A stretch of DNA of 64,000 nucleotides from Terebella lapidaria (GCA_949152475.1 OX424564.1:5332001-5396000), one strand, 5' to 3'. Shown: positions 1 through 13,189, counted from the stretch's first letter. Numbers and translations are program-made. The notes: generated from the sequence alone by a model not told the origin.

Positions 1-1358
1 ATATTTACTTGACTCAAATTGATGTTTTTACGTGACTGTATTATGTCCGTGTAGAGATATGTATATTCATAAAAAATTCATAAAATTCTGCTCTGTTAAG
101 TGGTTGAGTACATGTTATTGTACAAAATTGTTGAGGAAAACAGACCATTAGAGGTTGTAGCTATATTATGTACATCGATCAGTGTTGGTTTACTCTCAAA
201 ACTGAAAGTAGGTGCAAACTTCAGTGAGTCGTTGGAAAATAAAAGTGTTTGGTAGCATAGGTTCCAAAGCTTACAAGTACATTTTGAGATCTCAATTTCA
301 CTATTCAGTTGTGAATTTCTACTTTTGGTTGTTCAATGTAAAACTGATTTCACCGTGGAATTTCACCACAGGTAAATTTTCCTTTGAATGTACCTGAAAT
401 TCAAAATTATATTAGTTTTTTGCTCTTTCACGCTAAATTTTTGTCACATTATTACCGAATTTGTATATATTGATATCATTGGCATCGATGTTGATTTTCC
501 TACACCAATTATTTCCTGGTTTTCAAGTGCACATACCGGTACTGGTGAATTGTATTTCAATCTTTAGTTTCCTAATTGCATCTCACGCACACACTAAGCA
601 ACCATGAAAGAGAACAACAAATTGTACTTCTCGCCCCTGTGTTTTCTGTCCGTTAGGGCTATGATTACACAAAACACGCCAGAGTAATGCAGGTATTTGT
701 AGCGAATGGATGTGGTCAGTGCTCGTGTTGTGCATGTTTCGTACATCTGTTGTAGTCTGTGTTTATCACGTATTGGCATTGTGCGTAGTAAATTAGACTC
801 GCGTTCATTCAGTTGAATTATTTATGTTAATTCTACGTATGAATTTTGAGTGAAATAGTAAGTTTATTTTCATTTGACAGTTATTTTTCACATTATTTAT
901 GTTCGTTATAATTAAATTGAATAATACCCCCGATAATTAAACATCTATGAACTGAACTGTTGTTCATAGTGGTGTTTGAAAATACATAGTTGTCTTTTGG
1001 TTCGAATATTGTTTTACCAATAAAATCTGCACTGATTGTTGAGTATATGTGGCATGTTTGTGGCTTATTCACTAGCACCGTGCCTGGAATGTTGTAAAAA
1101 TGCTGCAAGAGAAGACATCGATAAAATGTATTAGATTTCATTGTTTATAAGTTGTTGATGACCAATTGGTGTGGAAGGCAATACTGGATACTCTGTAATT
1201 TCAACTTACTGAATAGCAATAGAAATCAATTCTAGAATAACATCAAACCAGTTGGTATCAGATATCCTAATTAAAACTCCAATCGTATTATAAAAGATCA
1301 AAAACAGTTATATGTATACCCCGTCCGCCCGGTCCTGCTCGACAGAATAATAACATAG
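1..1358. other. Intron or upstream sequence of CLCN7-like gene
   Basis: AT-rich sequence with no exon that I can match to the preceding part of a ClC protein. The first recognisable exon begins at 1359 after an AG acceptor and starts in mid-codon, so this stretch should be intron. The short open frames here (212-397 plus, 594-779 and 893-1141 minus) show no family features. Confidence 0.6.
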
Positions 1359-4300
1359 GCAAGTACGCGCTGATCGGGGCGGCTTGTCAGTTGGGCGGGA
1401 CTGTCCGGATGACCATCAGTCTGACTGTCATCCTGATCGAGTGTACTGGGGACATCACATTCGGCCTTCCCATCGTCATGGTCCTCATCATTGCTAAGTG
1501 GGTCGGCGACTTCTTCAACTCGGTAAGTCCATGCATGCATATACCGGTATGTTCGGTCGGAGGGTATTACAACTTTCTTCGTTTACCATTTGTGACATTT
1601 TGTGAGATTCGTTGCAGTAAGAAAGCAGTGCTACTAAAGTCACGGTGGCCACTGGTTTTCGACTTCCGCGTTTATTATAGTTAGGGTTCGCGTTATTATG
1701 GTAAAGAAATGGCTGAAGATCAGCGAAAGTTTACCGAATGTTCGTCCACGCGTATGAAACTAGTGAATAATCGTCAACAGGTCAGTCTTAATGTTCAATA
1801 GGAACTGTTAGTTTGGCCCAGCCACAATGATTCCGATGTTCAGGAGTTTATTGTGGTCTCAATTTCGATCAAAATACTCAAGTTGTGCAGGACATACTGG
1901 AACTACGCTAGGCTGCTTCGGCTCAACAGTTTCGTCAGAACAAATGTACTTGCAATTTGTTTTATATGTAAATAGGAAGCCCCATAGCGAGGACCTCGAT
2001 CCACACTAGAAGAACCAGGTTGAATTCAACATCGGAGTCTATAGACCGCTGATACATTCCAATATTCCGTGGAACTATTGTTGTACGCTAATGCTTCATG
2101 TATCTGTATGAATTTATCGCTTTTTACCAGGACCGCTTAGAAACTTTTACCATAATAACGCGGGGCCTAACTATAATAACGCGGAATTCAATTTTTAACC
2201 AGCAATAACGCGGAACGGGTGGCCACCGTGAGAGTTTATCATTGAAATCTGTATTCAATTTATCATTCTAGGGTTTATACGACATGCATATCCAATTGAT
2301 GGGCATTCCTTTGTTACCATGGGAACCTCCTGAACTCTCCTATGACATATCAGCCAAGTGAGTCCTTTCAAGTAAAATGTGAGTAGTATGGACTACGTTT
2401 TGTGACCAACGTAACCATGGTAACCGAAAACCTGAAGTCACTGATTGGTAGAAATCATGTTTGCTATGAGAAGTTAGTCTCACTTTAGAGACTTTTAAAA
2501 CTCAATTTTGATAATAATAAGCAGCATGCATTTTATTCATTCAAGTGCAAAACCGTCCTCATTGCTAGACTCATCATAAATATATGAAATGTAAACAATA
2601 TTTTTATGGTTGTTTCATTGTATAATTCAGTGGTAATTGTTTATCAGGCTATGTTACCAGATGATTCTTGCAGTTGTATTTGTGTTACACTGCTGTTCTC
2701 AGGCAAGTGATGAACACACCAGTGGTGGTCTTGAGGACGGTGGAGCAAGTCTCCCGCATCGTCGACGTCCTGGAAAACACGCCTCATCTACACAGTGGCT
2801 TCCCTGTCGTTGACTCATATGATCCTGAACGGGTTAGTATCATTATGGATTTGGGCCCGAAAACTAACATCTAGATTGATATGTGATGGTCCATAAAATG
2901 AAAGAGCATGCACTGAAGTCTGAGTGCAAAAAAATGGAAGGCAATGGCTTCATAGTGTACATGTATGAACAATATGTTATATTATATCATATCGGAGGTC
3001 ATGAGTGATTTGAAGTATTACAATATAAGGTTCTCCAGGCCATTCTCACCTCTCTGCCCAAGGGTTACGGAATTGCATTGGTTTAAGTGGTACCTTTGTG
3101 CGCTTCACTTTTCTATGTTGTTTATTGTAGAATGTAGATGTGTTTTTGTTCGTTTAATTTGGATGACTTACGTGAAACTGGCAAGTGTGTTTCCTTGTCA
3201 GTGCTCAGAAAATTCACACGAAAAGCCAGAAACCAAAAATATTGCATCAAAATGATATTGTATGGTAACGTTTTTATTATTTTATTATTATTGATTGCAT
3301 AGATGGGTGTAATATTCAGCGGTATAGACAACTTCAGATGTCATAGTTCATACTTGAACAGTTATTGTTAAGGTGCACCATATTATTGTTTATTCTTGTT
3401 TGTATTTGTCATTTATGTCTGTGACTTGGTACAGGATCCGAGTACCAAGCGAGCAGAAAAGGAAGCATTGCCAAATGTAGTAGTGTCTGACCATTCCAAT
3501 GGTTTGTCCGATACTCGGTCCTGTCCCACCTGTAGTAGAGACTCTCCTAGTGGCTCAGCGCCAGACCAGACACCGGGCAGTCAGTCGGTGAGTCCTGCCC
3601 GTCACTTGGGGACGTTTAAGTCTCTTCAGACAAGGAGAGCATCAAACTAACAGGACTGGTCACTCGTAAAAATAAACCAGTGCTGACAATTTCTTGGGTG
3701 GCAACTATTGCATACGAATCTGCATGCCTGACTACTCTAAATATGACCATATTCCATGTGTCACAGACTAGAACAAGGTGGCCGCTTGATGTTTTATATT
3801 CAATCTGAATTGCATGATTGTGTGTTGTAGTTTGAATCATGAAGAGGTTTTGACTCTTTTATTCCGATATTTCTTTCTTTTTCAATGTCTCGATTATTTC
3901 TATTGTGTATTTATTGTGCTGGTTTAGTTTAGTTTCTTCCCCATCAATAATACTTAGAATGTGGTGATCGATCATTTTTCTCTCGGTGCCTAGAGGATGT
4001 TATGGTCCTTTCTCCAACAGGAAGGTGTGTACGGGCGGTGTAAGGGACTAATTCTCCGCTCTCAGCTCTGTTTGCTCATGGAACACAAGGTAAATTCAAG
4101 TGTCCCAAATCGTGTAATTCTATGATACATTGTAGACGAATAGAGCTGTTGTACATGGTATAATATGCTTCATAGCATTTTGTACAAGAAATGGGTAACT
4201 ACGAATGGTGCAAAAGCATTTTACCTACTGGTCAACGATCGTATAGCTTCCTCAGTGAAGCAACATTAATATATGATCAGTGTGCTGTTCACCAAAAACC

Positions 4301-5381
4301 CGATTTTTTTGCAAATGACACTACCATTCACCACGTGATTATGGCGCAAATACAAGATTACAGAGAGTTATTGTTGCCCCGGCAGGTGTTTCTAGAGCCG
4401 GAGGAAGGGGAGACGATCTCAGACAAACCTCGGCCCAGCAAACAACTCCGACTGGAGGACTTCAGGGATTTCTTCCCTCACTGTACCACCACGGTAATAC
4501 AGTTCTGGATAATTACCCATGCGATATTATCTTGTTGATATCTTAAGATCCCATTCTGATATCTTAAGATCAAATTTGTGCTGGTACCGATCCATGATTA
4601 AATAGTTTAACAAAACTGTAGACTTAGTCGGATAAACCGTGTAAGTTATAAATATTAGTCCCTTCTGACAAACAGTTAAGGTAACATTAGTTGTATATTT
4701 GAATAAAGCGTGTTGACATTCAGTCTTGTGTTTTCAGTCGTTCCAGCTGACTGAACAGGAGAGGAGCCGGATGATCGACCTCAGACCCTACATGAACCCC
4801 ACTCCCTACACAGTTGCCATGGTGAGAGACATGGAGTCGGGTTGCCCAACATGCTCTAGATAAAGAGTTAAACATGTTACGACCTGTTAACATGTTACTC
4901 AGACACAACAGATTTACAAACGTCGTGTGCCAAAAATTAGAACCTACACTGGACATCAAACCAAGAGAAAAACACTATTTGTGCATATGACACTGATGAA
5001 ACCTATCTACTTTCAGAACGCATCATTGCCCAGGATGTTCCGCTTGTTCCGAGGTCTTGGATTGCGCCACCTGCTGGTTGTCAATGATATTAATGAGGTG
5101 AACTTTTGTGAAGTGAAATTTCCCACCACTCGTTTCAAAAGAGTTTGTTCTCGGATATCAAAATCATGCTTTTGCATCAAAAATGCAAATTGCACACACA
5201 TACATCCACATACACGTAGTGATAGCAGTAACAACCGATACAAGTACCAAATGGTGGCTAGTCTCATGTTTGTGTCCTTCAGGTGATTGGCATGGTAACG
5301 AGGAAGGATCTTGCTAAATACCGACTGTCCGCCAGAGGAGGTAGTATCACAGTCCAGGAGCTTCACATACACCACGACTGA
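1359..5381 (+). CDS. CLCN7: H+/Cl- exchange transporter 7-like (ClC-7), C-terminal nine exons
   Basis: Chloride/proton antiporter of lysosomes and late endosomes; in mammals it works with the beta subunit OSTM1. Nine exons join in frame: 1359-1522, 2272-2357, 2703-2832, 3435-3587, 4021-4089, 4386-4493, 4738-4821, 5017-5097 and 5283-5381 (TGA at 5379-5381). All introns have AG/GT borders. Exon 1 gives the late membrane helices (GKYALIGAACQLGGTVRMT, then a hydrophobic helix pair); exon 2 begins GLYDMH, whose Tyr corresponds to the central chloride-coordinating Tyr of ClCs. Exon 3 opens CBS domain 1, exon 5 has GLILRSQL, and exons 7-9 form CBS 2 (PYMNPTPYTV, RLFRGLGLRHLLVV, VTRKDLAKYRL). The tail is closer to ClC-7 than to ClC-6, which differs in these CBS segments. 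The N-terminal half lies outside the window. No stop or frameshift is seen, so the gene looks intact. Confidence 0.92.
1641..2230. mobile_element. Inverted-repeat DNA transposon (MITE-like) in CLCN7 intron
   Basis: The ends match as inverted repeats: it begins CACGGTGGCCAC and ends GTGGCCACCGTG, and similarity continues inward for about 65 bp with a shared CCGCGTTATTATAGTTAGG motif. Variants of CGCGTTATTATGGTAAA occur as subterminal repeats in both arms. The inside has no transposase. A target duplication is not clear, so the superfamily is open. Confidence 0.75.
3435..3587 (+). other. Symmetric 51-codon exon in the CBS1 loop of the ClC-7-like gene
   Basis: The exon is 153 nt with phase 0 at both ends and encodes a Ser/Pro/Asp-rich stretch (for example CPTCSRDSPSGSAPDQ) between two CBS1 strands. 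Vertebrate ClC-7 has only a short loop here, while ClC-6 has a long insertion. Because the length is a multiple of three, skipping would keep the frame from exon 3 (ends SYDPER) to exon 5 (starts EGVYGR). Alternative use is an inference. Confidence 0.7.
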
Positions 5382-7120
5382 TCCCCAATTCTGAACTCAA
5401 TCAGAACTTCATATGCATCCACAGTGTGTAAGGAAACAGCTTTCCTCAAGTCTTGAAGTGGATAGGAGCAAGTACACGAACAGCTGTGTTAAAATACAGG
5501 CGTGATCATCAACCCAAAGGCTTTCCATATTACTGATTTTGGAAATTGGAGATTGGTTCTCATATGAATATGAACACCAATAGCATGTCAGCGTGTTCAT
5601 CTATTTGATACTGCGCAATACGACTATGATATCGAGGTACATCAAATCTCAAAAGTGGTGCCGTACGAAAACCACCGATCGTTTTGGGTTTTGCAATTTT
5701 TGTTGTGATGTTGCGGCTGAAAGGGAAACTTCAGAATACTTGAAACCACCGTCTTCTACTTGAAATAGGTCACAGTAGTTAATTTCAGTACTGTTTGGAT
5801 TTTATGTAAATATATGTATATACACATATTCATATCTAAAGCAATTGTATAATGCAAACTTAGGCCTTTAATACTCAATGTAAATAAACTTGTAGCTTAA
5901 AGTGTAGATATCAGAGGCTGTATATAGCTATTGTTCGAACTACATGTATATAGTAAAGTTTCACACAATTATTACAGCAGTGAAACATTGCTTAAAGCAA
6001 TATATGCAACTAGGATAATTTTATGTACAAAGTACTGCTCACGACACTAAATTCACATGAATGTTTACAGATTGTTTTATATTGCATCCATGTGAACAAA
6101 AGTTTGATAACTCACAAAAACGTAACTCCAGTATGTATGCTGAACTAGTATAAATGCGTGGTATACCTGTCCAAATAATGCAAGGCGTGTATTGTTAATG
6201 TGAATGTGTTTTGTAAACATGGTTTGAGGTCTTCCGGATTTTTCAAATAATTTCGGATTGCCTTTCTCAGAAAGAATGTGTAACTGATAATTTTGGATCT
6301 AAAACTTGGATGTGAGCTTGAGAGTTGATGAGCGTTTTATTCTGGTTTGAGTTACCAATTCAGAGCATATAATATGTTCTTTTCACACTTCTCTGGATTC
6401 TGCTCTCCATTTGACCGTCTGGTTCATGTCTGTGGTTCGCGATACTAGCGTAACTGATTCACTGGCTAATTTTACCTTTTTCAGGATTACGTGTATTCGT
6501 ATTTGTATTGTGTTAGTTGTTATTGTACAGTTCTAGTGATATAATGTTATGATCTCATTTTGCGTGTGTGATTCAACTGTTTTATCAGGACAACCGTATA
6601 TACATACACAAGTTATCTATATTGTTTTCAATTCTTTGTTTTCAGTTTGTATTGTCATACTCATATCAAACGACTGGTGAGCTATAATCGTCCATAGGAA
6701 AGGAGCAGTCAATATGCATGCATAGTCTCTGATTGTGTGAGAACTAATCTCCTAGAGCCGTGTAGGACTCTGTAATTGCATGGATTTTTGGCCGGGTTGA
6801 AGTCACCTTTGAAAGTACTGCAGAAAATATACTGAACCGTCTTTATTCTGTTTCATGGTCCCTTTAGTATATGACCGAAGCAGTATTGAACTAGCTGTAT
6901 TTATTGTTGTGTTTATTATGACTAGTATTTTAAACTATTGTTATTTATTGTTTGGACACATTGAAGATGTATCGTCACCCAATATCCATTATTTGTCTGG
7001 GTGCAATCACATGTTTGTATCAAGTTTTACATATTTAAAACTGCCTATATTTTGTTTCTTGTTGAGCAACAACATGGTATTCTAGTGTTTGCCAAAAATA
7101 TACCGAAAATAAACCATTCA
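5382..7120 (+). other. Probable 3' UTR and downstream flank of CLCN7-like gene
   Basis: Non-coding, AT-rich. AATAAA signals are present at 5883-5888 (about 500 nt after the stop) and at 7108-7113, so the transcript could end near 5.9 kb or 7.1 kb. No other gene features. Confidence 0.45.
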
Positions 7121-8439
7121 CGTTTTACTTCACCACATGTGTTTGTTTTCCGTTACTAGTATGTGTTGGTCAAAATACAATTTATCAAAGGCATATTGAC
7201 CAATCAATTTTTATGTATGATTTCTACGCCGTTTCCTGGATCCCTGTGCAAAATTCCGCCACATATCTTTCAATAATAGACTTGCAAATATAATACTAGT
7301 TTTCGTGGTATCAGGTTGCTCAAATTTTGATTGTATACATTTTTTCCCTTGTGCAAGGCTTGGTAACTTGTTATGACAAGTTATCTCAGAAATCAAGCAC
7401 AAAGCAGAAAAGATTCTGCTAACTTGGAGTACTTTGCAAATAGGCTGGATGAAATTAAAAGAAAAACAACCTCATAAAGCTTTGGCAAACCTAAAGAAAC
7501 CTCGGCAGTCTAAATAAAAAAGACAGTCATCGAATATTCCTTAAGGCAGTGGCAATTTTCTAAGCAAGATCAGAATCGAGCAAATCGAGCGTTTCTTGTG
7601 AAGCATCGCATATGAAAACGCATATTTTAAAAGAAAAAAGGTCATTGCTCTTCCTCAAGGTGCTATAGGTATGTTGGTAGAGAGCACAAACATGCGAATT
7701 GATTTGTACTCGTTAAATCAGTTTAGGAATTTTATCTCCCCCTCAGAGAAAAAAACAATAAAGATTGAGTCAGTTCTGAGCGACGAAGAAATTTGTTGTC
7801 AACAGTTTCATATATGGTATTATGGCGGTTTCTTTTGTTATCTAGACTTAGTCATCTCTTTTATCCTATCTCTATTTTCAATGCAAACTTTGAATGATTT
7901 TTAATGGCTGTTAGGGTAGAATAACTCCTTGCAAACCAGACTTCCAATAAAACACTAAGAGATTTGGGTGTTTCACGCTTGCTTTACATCATTATAAATT
8001 TTGTGCAGCAAACTGCTGTGTTGACTTTTTCTGTTGAGAGAAATATATTGATCTACTGAATATTTTGTCCCCCTGGTGTTGCCATTGTTGTTAAATGTGA
8101 TGTTTCTCACCCCTGCGCACCTATTTTTCTCCGCGATTTAGAAAAAAAAGAAACATTATAAAGAGTAATGTCTGTATCGCTTCCAATCTCTGTAACGTGT
8201 ACCCATCGTGGCTTCACAGCACTTTTCTATGACTAGCGAAGGTGTATACAAGGTTCATACAGAGTTTTGCTCAAGGTAACATTTTAAATAATTCTTGCCA
8301 GGAATAAGGTTATAGGATTTATTATTGAACTATGGGACTCCGTAAATGCCCAAAGGTATAGCTCCACATTCGTTTGCATCCAGAAATTCATTCCGATGTT
8401 TATTGTTCTTTAATTGAGGGCTCGTCTGTTTTTCCACTC
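7121..8439. other. Intergenic sequence, no gene recognised
   Basis: Only short open frames without family features (such as 7671-7904 plus). A stretch near 7,580 (gagcgtttcttgtgaag) resembles one near 11,387, so old duplicated material may already begin here. Confidence 0.4.
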
Positions 8440-9560
8440 TTCCTCTTAGCTTTCTATTATCAAAAAATGATCAACAAGACAAATTAATCATGGGTGACCT
8501 AGTCATGAGAATAAAATTAAACCCAATCATCTGTGGTGGCAATGTTGCCGAATGTCAGTGTCTAGACGTTTGGCTCATCCGACATGATTCTCGTGATACG
8601 TGAGAACAACCAATCAGCATCGAATCAGCATAGTTCACCATCATATTATACAGAAAACATCATCGACCCCTATGTCAACAGTTTAATATCTGGTTGTAAG
8701 TTTATGTTGCCCATCAATATACAATTCACAGACTATTGGCAAATTAACTCTCCTGCTTGTTACTCAGCCAATACGAAGCATTCTGGGCAAACAAAACTGA
8801 GTTTGTTTTCCAATCACCATTTCCAATAACTATGAGATTAGGCATGGCGGTTCATATTGATGGCCACAAAAACATATTAACTATTTTCCAGCTTTCCTGT
8901 TTGAAACAAAATTTGCGTCATTGTATCGTTTATCTGAGTTCTGTCAAAGAAAACAGCCTGTTTCAGTATTTCAGATGACAAAGGACCACAATGTAAATAT
9001 TGTCTCTTGGAAGCAGACATGTCCATGAATTGGGATCGATGTTGATCAAGCTCAGTGACAGGAAATATCCATTCCACATATGCCCCATCATTTTCTCCAT
9101 GATGGTCTTTTCATTCTTTGTGAGAAGATTCTTTGTTTTACATTGAATCAGATGTTGATTATGACAGTTATGTACAATGTAATTTCGAAGTTATTAAATC
9201 TTCATTATGATCATTGATAACCTTCCTTGGGATATCAAATATATCTTTTGTTGATGTAACATAAATGTAATACGACGGACGTCGTTATGTGTGCATTATG
9301 TATATCGTTTTCCGTTTTCTCGATAATGAGCACAAAAACAATGGAACTATTATCTCAACAAACAATAAGTCTTTGATGTGAGTTGACGTCACGTGCGGCA
9401 GAACAGGTTTCCATGGAGCACACACGTGGGTTGCTGTAGATATGGCTTATCAGTGAACTAATCAGACACTCAGTCTTGAGTTTAGCACAGCTGCTGACCA
9501 GTATGTGACCTGCCATAGGGAATTATAAGATATTCCTCATAGAACCGATCATGGTCATAT
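8440..9560 (-). repeat. Paralogous block A, copy 1
   Basis: About 1.1 kb similar over its whole length to 13,190-14,240; the last part also matches 36,590-36,790. Shared landmarks in order: GATACGTGAGAACAACCAATC, TGTCAACAGTTTAATAT, AATTGGGATCGATGTT, GTTATTAAA-CTTCATTATGA, and a final GACCTGCCA-like run. On the minus strand, 9027-9074 reads EWIFPVTELDQHRSQF, in frame with copy 3. It is probably one block of an old tandem duplication rather than a classical transposon, because it recurs in order with blocks B, C and D. Confidence 0.7.
9027..9074 (-). pseudogene. Exon-like fragment A, copy 1 (unidentified gene)
   Basis: Sixteen codons on the minus strand, EWIFPVTELDQHRSQF, match 36,696-36,743 (EWISPVTEPYQHRFQF) at 12 of 16 positions with no gap. 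The same region in the 13.2-14.2 kb copy has stops and a 1-nt loss. I do not recognise the protein. The kept frame in two copies hints at a former exon; chance cannot be excluded for so short a stretch. Confidence 0.35.
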
Positions 9561-9775
9561 TTGAATAACCGGGAGTATAATTCATCCTACAACATACTTC
9601 TATGCCTACAACTACAGTTTTTTTTCCAACAATATGTATTCATGGCATCGCGACATTTCACTGCATTTGGGACAGATTCAATTATGATTATATTTTAATG
9701 TTGAATATAATTCACTCGGCTCCAAAATATTATAGCATCCTTGATAGCCAGCTTTTTCAGTTGAAATGTCAACTA

Positions 9776-9890
9776 GTTATAATGCAAATTTCATTTCCAC
9801 CAACGAAATTCATATATGTGTCTGATTCTCAATTTCATCAAACTATATTGTCATGATCAAATGAGACTGTATGCCAGCTGATATTTGGCA
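9776..9890. repeat. Paralogous block G, copy 1
   Basis: The run ATTTC-CACCAACGAAATT ... TCTCAATTTCATCAAACTATATTGTC matches 20,519-20,610 on the same strand. It marks the start of the repeating unit, ahead of block B. Confidence 0.55.
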
Positions 9891-10052
9891 AATGCTAACA
9901 AGACAGAATGCTGCTTCAATGTCCATTGGCATTACGTAAAACACAAATACATTATCACATACACACCATCACATACATTAGTATTGTAACAGTAGCATCA
10001 TTAGGTGGTGACAGTTAGTGGCAGTGTCAATAAGTAGCCTCACTGTGGAGGG

Positions 10053-11058
10053 ACTGGATGCCCTAACGATCGTTAGTGAATCCCAAAATGGCGGACAACA
10101 CACGCGGTTCGTTTGAATTTCCTTCGTTTTCATGATGCTTACGATTGTGGTGAATACACACAAGCGCCAGCTGATTCTTATGCGCATGGACCATTCGTCG
10201 CAAAGACGCAGCGATTTACATCGATTTCAGCACGAAAAACTTGTTTTTTCCCCAACGATTGTTTTTTGTAAAAGCAAAGATTCCCTAAAGAACATGTTAG
10301 GAGTCCCTAACGATCTATTTTATATACATTCAAATTCACCTCGTTTTATTTTAAACTTGAATTAAAGTACAAATTGACATGTTATGATGTGTACAAATGA
10401 ACTTCGGCTATGAATAACATAATCTATTGTGTATTATTGTGTTTGCATGTGTTTGGGCGTATGTGATTATTTGCATTTGTTGTTACACATCATTGCAATT
10501 TTCAGCATTAAAACACAAGTACATAGATGCATTTATCTATTACAAATCTATTTTCAATGTGACGTGTTCAAAGTGTTGAGAGGGTAACAACAAATTGTAT
10601 CGACTGTAGGACACCGGTCTTGTCCGTCAGCATTTCTTGTCGCAGTGACAAAGACCTCTCGCTGCAGTAGGTCGCATGTTCTTCTACGGAGTGTTGAATA
10701 ACCGCACAGGGGGTCACGAACCCAGTCTCACGATAGTAATTAACATATATAGTTGGCATGGCAGTCTGGAAATTGAAAGGAATACTTCAGTGTAAATCAG
10801 TCGATAGGGAATCTAAAAATTAGAACCTATCGTTAGGGAATCTCACTTATATCGTTAGGGAATCTCATCACTAATTCTTTTTGTCATTATATCTCTTGAA
10901 ATAACTAGCCATGCCTTTGACCAAAACGCTTAGCTACCTTCGACATATTTATTCACAACAAATGGCCCTGTCATTTGTTAAAATACGGTTAAAAGCCAAA
11001 CAGACCGTATTTACTGTCCGCCATTTTGGGATTCACCAACGATCGTTGGGCATCCAGT
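10053..11058. mobile_element. Inverted-repeat DNA transposon, non-autonomous, about 1.0 kb
   Basis: The left end (ACTGGATGCCCTAACGATCG, then AATCCCAAAATGGCGGACA) is matched as reverse complement at the right end (TGTCCGCCATTTTGGGATT, then CGATCGTTGGGCATCCAGT), giving inverted repeats of about 48 bp. Inside, CCTAACGATC / ATCGTTAGGG motifs recur near 10,310, 10,830 and 10,850. No transposase frame is present. It is inserted between blocks G and B. Confidence 0.8.
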
Positions 11059-11579
11059 CTCGCCATAATGAGCCTGGCATATTCTGAGTGTACATTCTCT
11101 TCTGCCTCAACTAACTCCAAATATTGTCAGCGTTATTAATAATGGATATCATTGAGTAGCCAATGTGTCAGATACTGATTTTGGTTATCTCACACTCACA
11201 TGCATTGTAAGGACTGCTGCAGGACTGGTCAGCTTCTGAACATAGGCATATATCGGTTAATAAATAACATTATCAATGCACGAGTGCATATTTCGGAAGT
11301 ACGTCGTTGAAATAACAAAACAAATCTGCATGGTTGATCCACAGGATAGCACTATCATCTTCAGGTCAAAAAGCCTGATCAGAAACGAGCGTTTCGTGTG
11401 AAACAAGTATCAGGTATGAATATGAATGAATATAAAGAAAACGCACATCGGTCAAAGTGGATCGCATCTTATCAAAGTGGATGTATAACAACTACATGTA
11501 CCTTTGGTTTATGCTCATGAAGCATGTCGTCAGCATTGCAGAAATAGACACCGAAGTCTGAAGCATGAGTGGTAGTATT

Positions 11580-12870
11580 TCTTGACCCTATTGCTACCCG
11601 CTCATCCAAAGTCGGTGATGGATAGTGGCATGTCATTCCCTACATGGTGATGGGGTGACATCTCCTGCCAAAATAATGTTGAATGTTTGACTGGTGAATA
11701 GGAATGGACATTGGGTTATTCACAGGAATGTAAACAAAATCAAAGGAACACATTGGGGCATATTTTTCAAAGGACTGTGTATAACAGTTAACATATCACT
11801 GACACATCACACAATGGACACAACACAAGATTCAAGACAAACAAAATAGCAGTTCAATTGCAATGATGACGATATTCTTGTTCTGCCGCATCAAGGTCAA
11901 ACTATGTGTTTTCATCATATTTATTTTGTTATTTACACTATCGTTGAAGGTGTATTTTCCCCCATTGTTGTTCTTGTTTTTATTTTTGAAGTCCTTGTAA
12001 CAGGATACGTAATAATGCTGGCTGCTGAGCAGACGTTCTATAATAATACCTGTTTCATCTCGTTGGTGTATTTCGGGAATATACATCATGGCGTTTGGAA
12101 TTAATGCCTCGACCACCAACCAAACGCACAAAAACATCTGTTCTATTTTCCTCGTGATATACTGAGTACGTGTAGTGTTTTTAAATGTATCACATCTGAA
12201 AAATATCATTTTGGGTGCTTGGGCTCGAAGTATATTGGGTTATGAGCCCCCATATTTAATCGATGTCTGAATGATCACCATGGTTGCAGAGGTGGCGTAC
12301 CACTACCGGAAGCCATAACTGTTCGAGAATACTTCCCATGCTAGTGATTTAAAAGTTCTTACTAGAAATTACTACCTGAATGTTCCACAAAGAATGGTTC
12401 AGAGCTCCAAGTTCACAACGAATCTCGTGTAAACACGTTCCTATATCATCACCAACTGGAAATGATTCACTGACACTACTATCAATTGTCGAACTGGGGT
12501 TTATTGAAATCTTCATAAAGGACAATGTCATTTTTAATAATACGAAATCCAAACAAAGTTTATATTGGATCATGTCAGCCGACACATGGCTGCATAGACA
12601 CAACCACAATATCACAAAAGAGCACTGAAATGTCTTCCCGCTTCTTAACAGTTAACCTTTCTGAAAAGATTGTTTCATAACTTTGCCAGATATTTGACGG
12701 CTTAGTTACCCTCTCGTGTGGAGAACAGCCTGGTAATAGATCGTTGGACTCGTGACAAGATTACCAATTACCCGGAGAAATGAGTGGTTTCCTACGACAG
12801 TGCTGCCACGCCTGTGAAATGAGCAATTCTCCCAAAATCGGGACCATGGTTGATCAAGCCATCATCAGAT
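11580..12870 (-). repeat. Paralogous block B, copy 1
   Basis: Similar along its length to 25,110-27,065 (starts CCTATTGCTACCC-CTC-TCCAA, then GGTGATGGGGTGACAT) and, in its last part, to 34,000-34,350. The minus strand keeps a 125-codon open frame (11,832-12,209) that reads NAMMYIPEIHQRDETG before GTATTA; the copy at 25.6 kb reads EAMMFIGKINQS and then a stop. The last part contains an exon-like piece at 12,772-12,811. Confidence 0.7.
12772..12811 (-). pseudogene. Exon-like fragment B, copy 1 (unidentified gene)
   Basis: On the minus strand a pyrimidine-rich stretch ending in TTTCACAG precedes 40 nt reading AWQHCRRKPLISP, followed by GTAATT. Copies at 26,998-27,037 and 34,208-34,246 have the same layout (TTTACAG...GTAAAT and CTTACAG...GTAAGT). 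The peptide pattern A-W-x-x-C-x-R-K-x-L-I-S is shared. This copy has one extra base against copy 3. Function unknown. Confidence 0.45.
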
Positions 12871-13189
12871 GAAGTGGTATTGTACAAGTAAAAGGATGAA
12901 TCCGTCATGGCTGCATGTATGTACTTTCCCCATCTGACCATTTCACATATTTGGAGTGATAGATCTGGTCAGTGGATTCTCATGGATAATGCATGAAATA
13001 TCATAATAATTCCGTTCACTCTTGTTGATTCCTCCGATATAGCCAATTTGAATACTGAAGAATAGTGCGGTAAGCCTGAGGTGAATTGAGGTGAATTTAA
13101 TCTAGTAGTCACTTGATCAGTGTACATCAACGCACATGTTTGCGTTGTCCACAACGTTATGTGTTTTAGAAGAAATTCATTGCAAGGTA

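Noticed and set aside
11832..12209. 125-codon minus-strand frame as a stand-alone gene
   Set aside because: The paralogous block at 25.4-25.8 kb has stops in the same frame; kept only as part of block B evidence.
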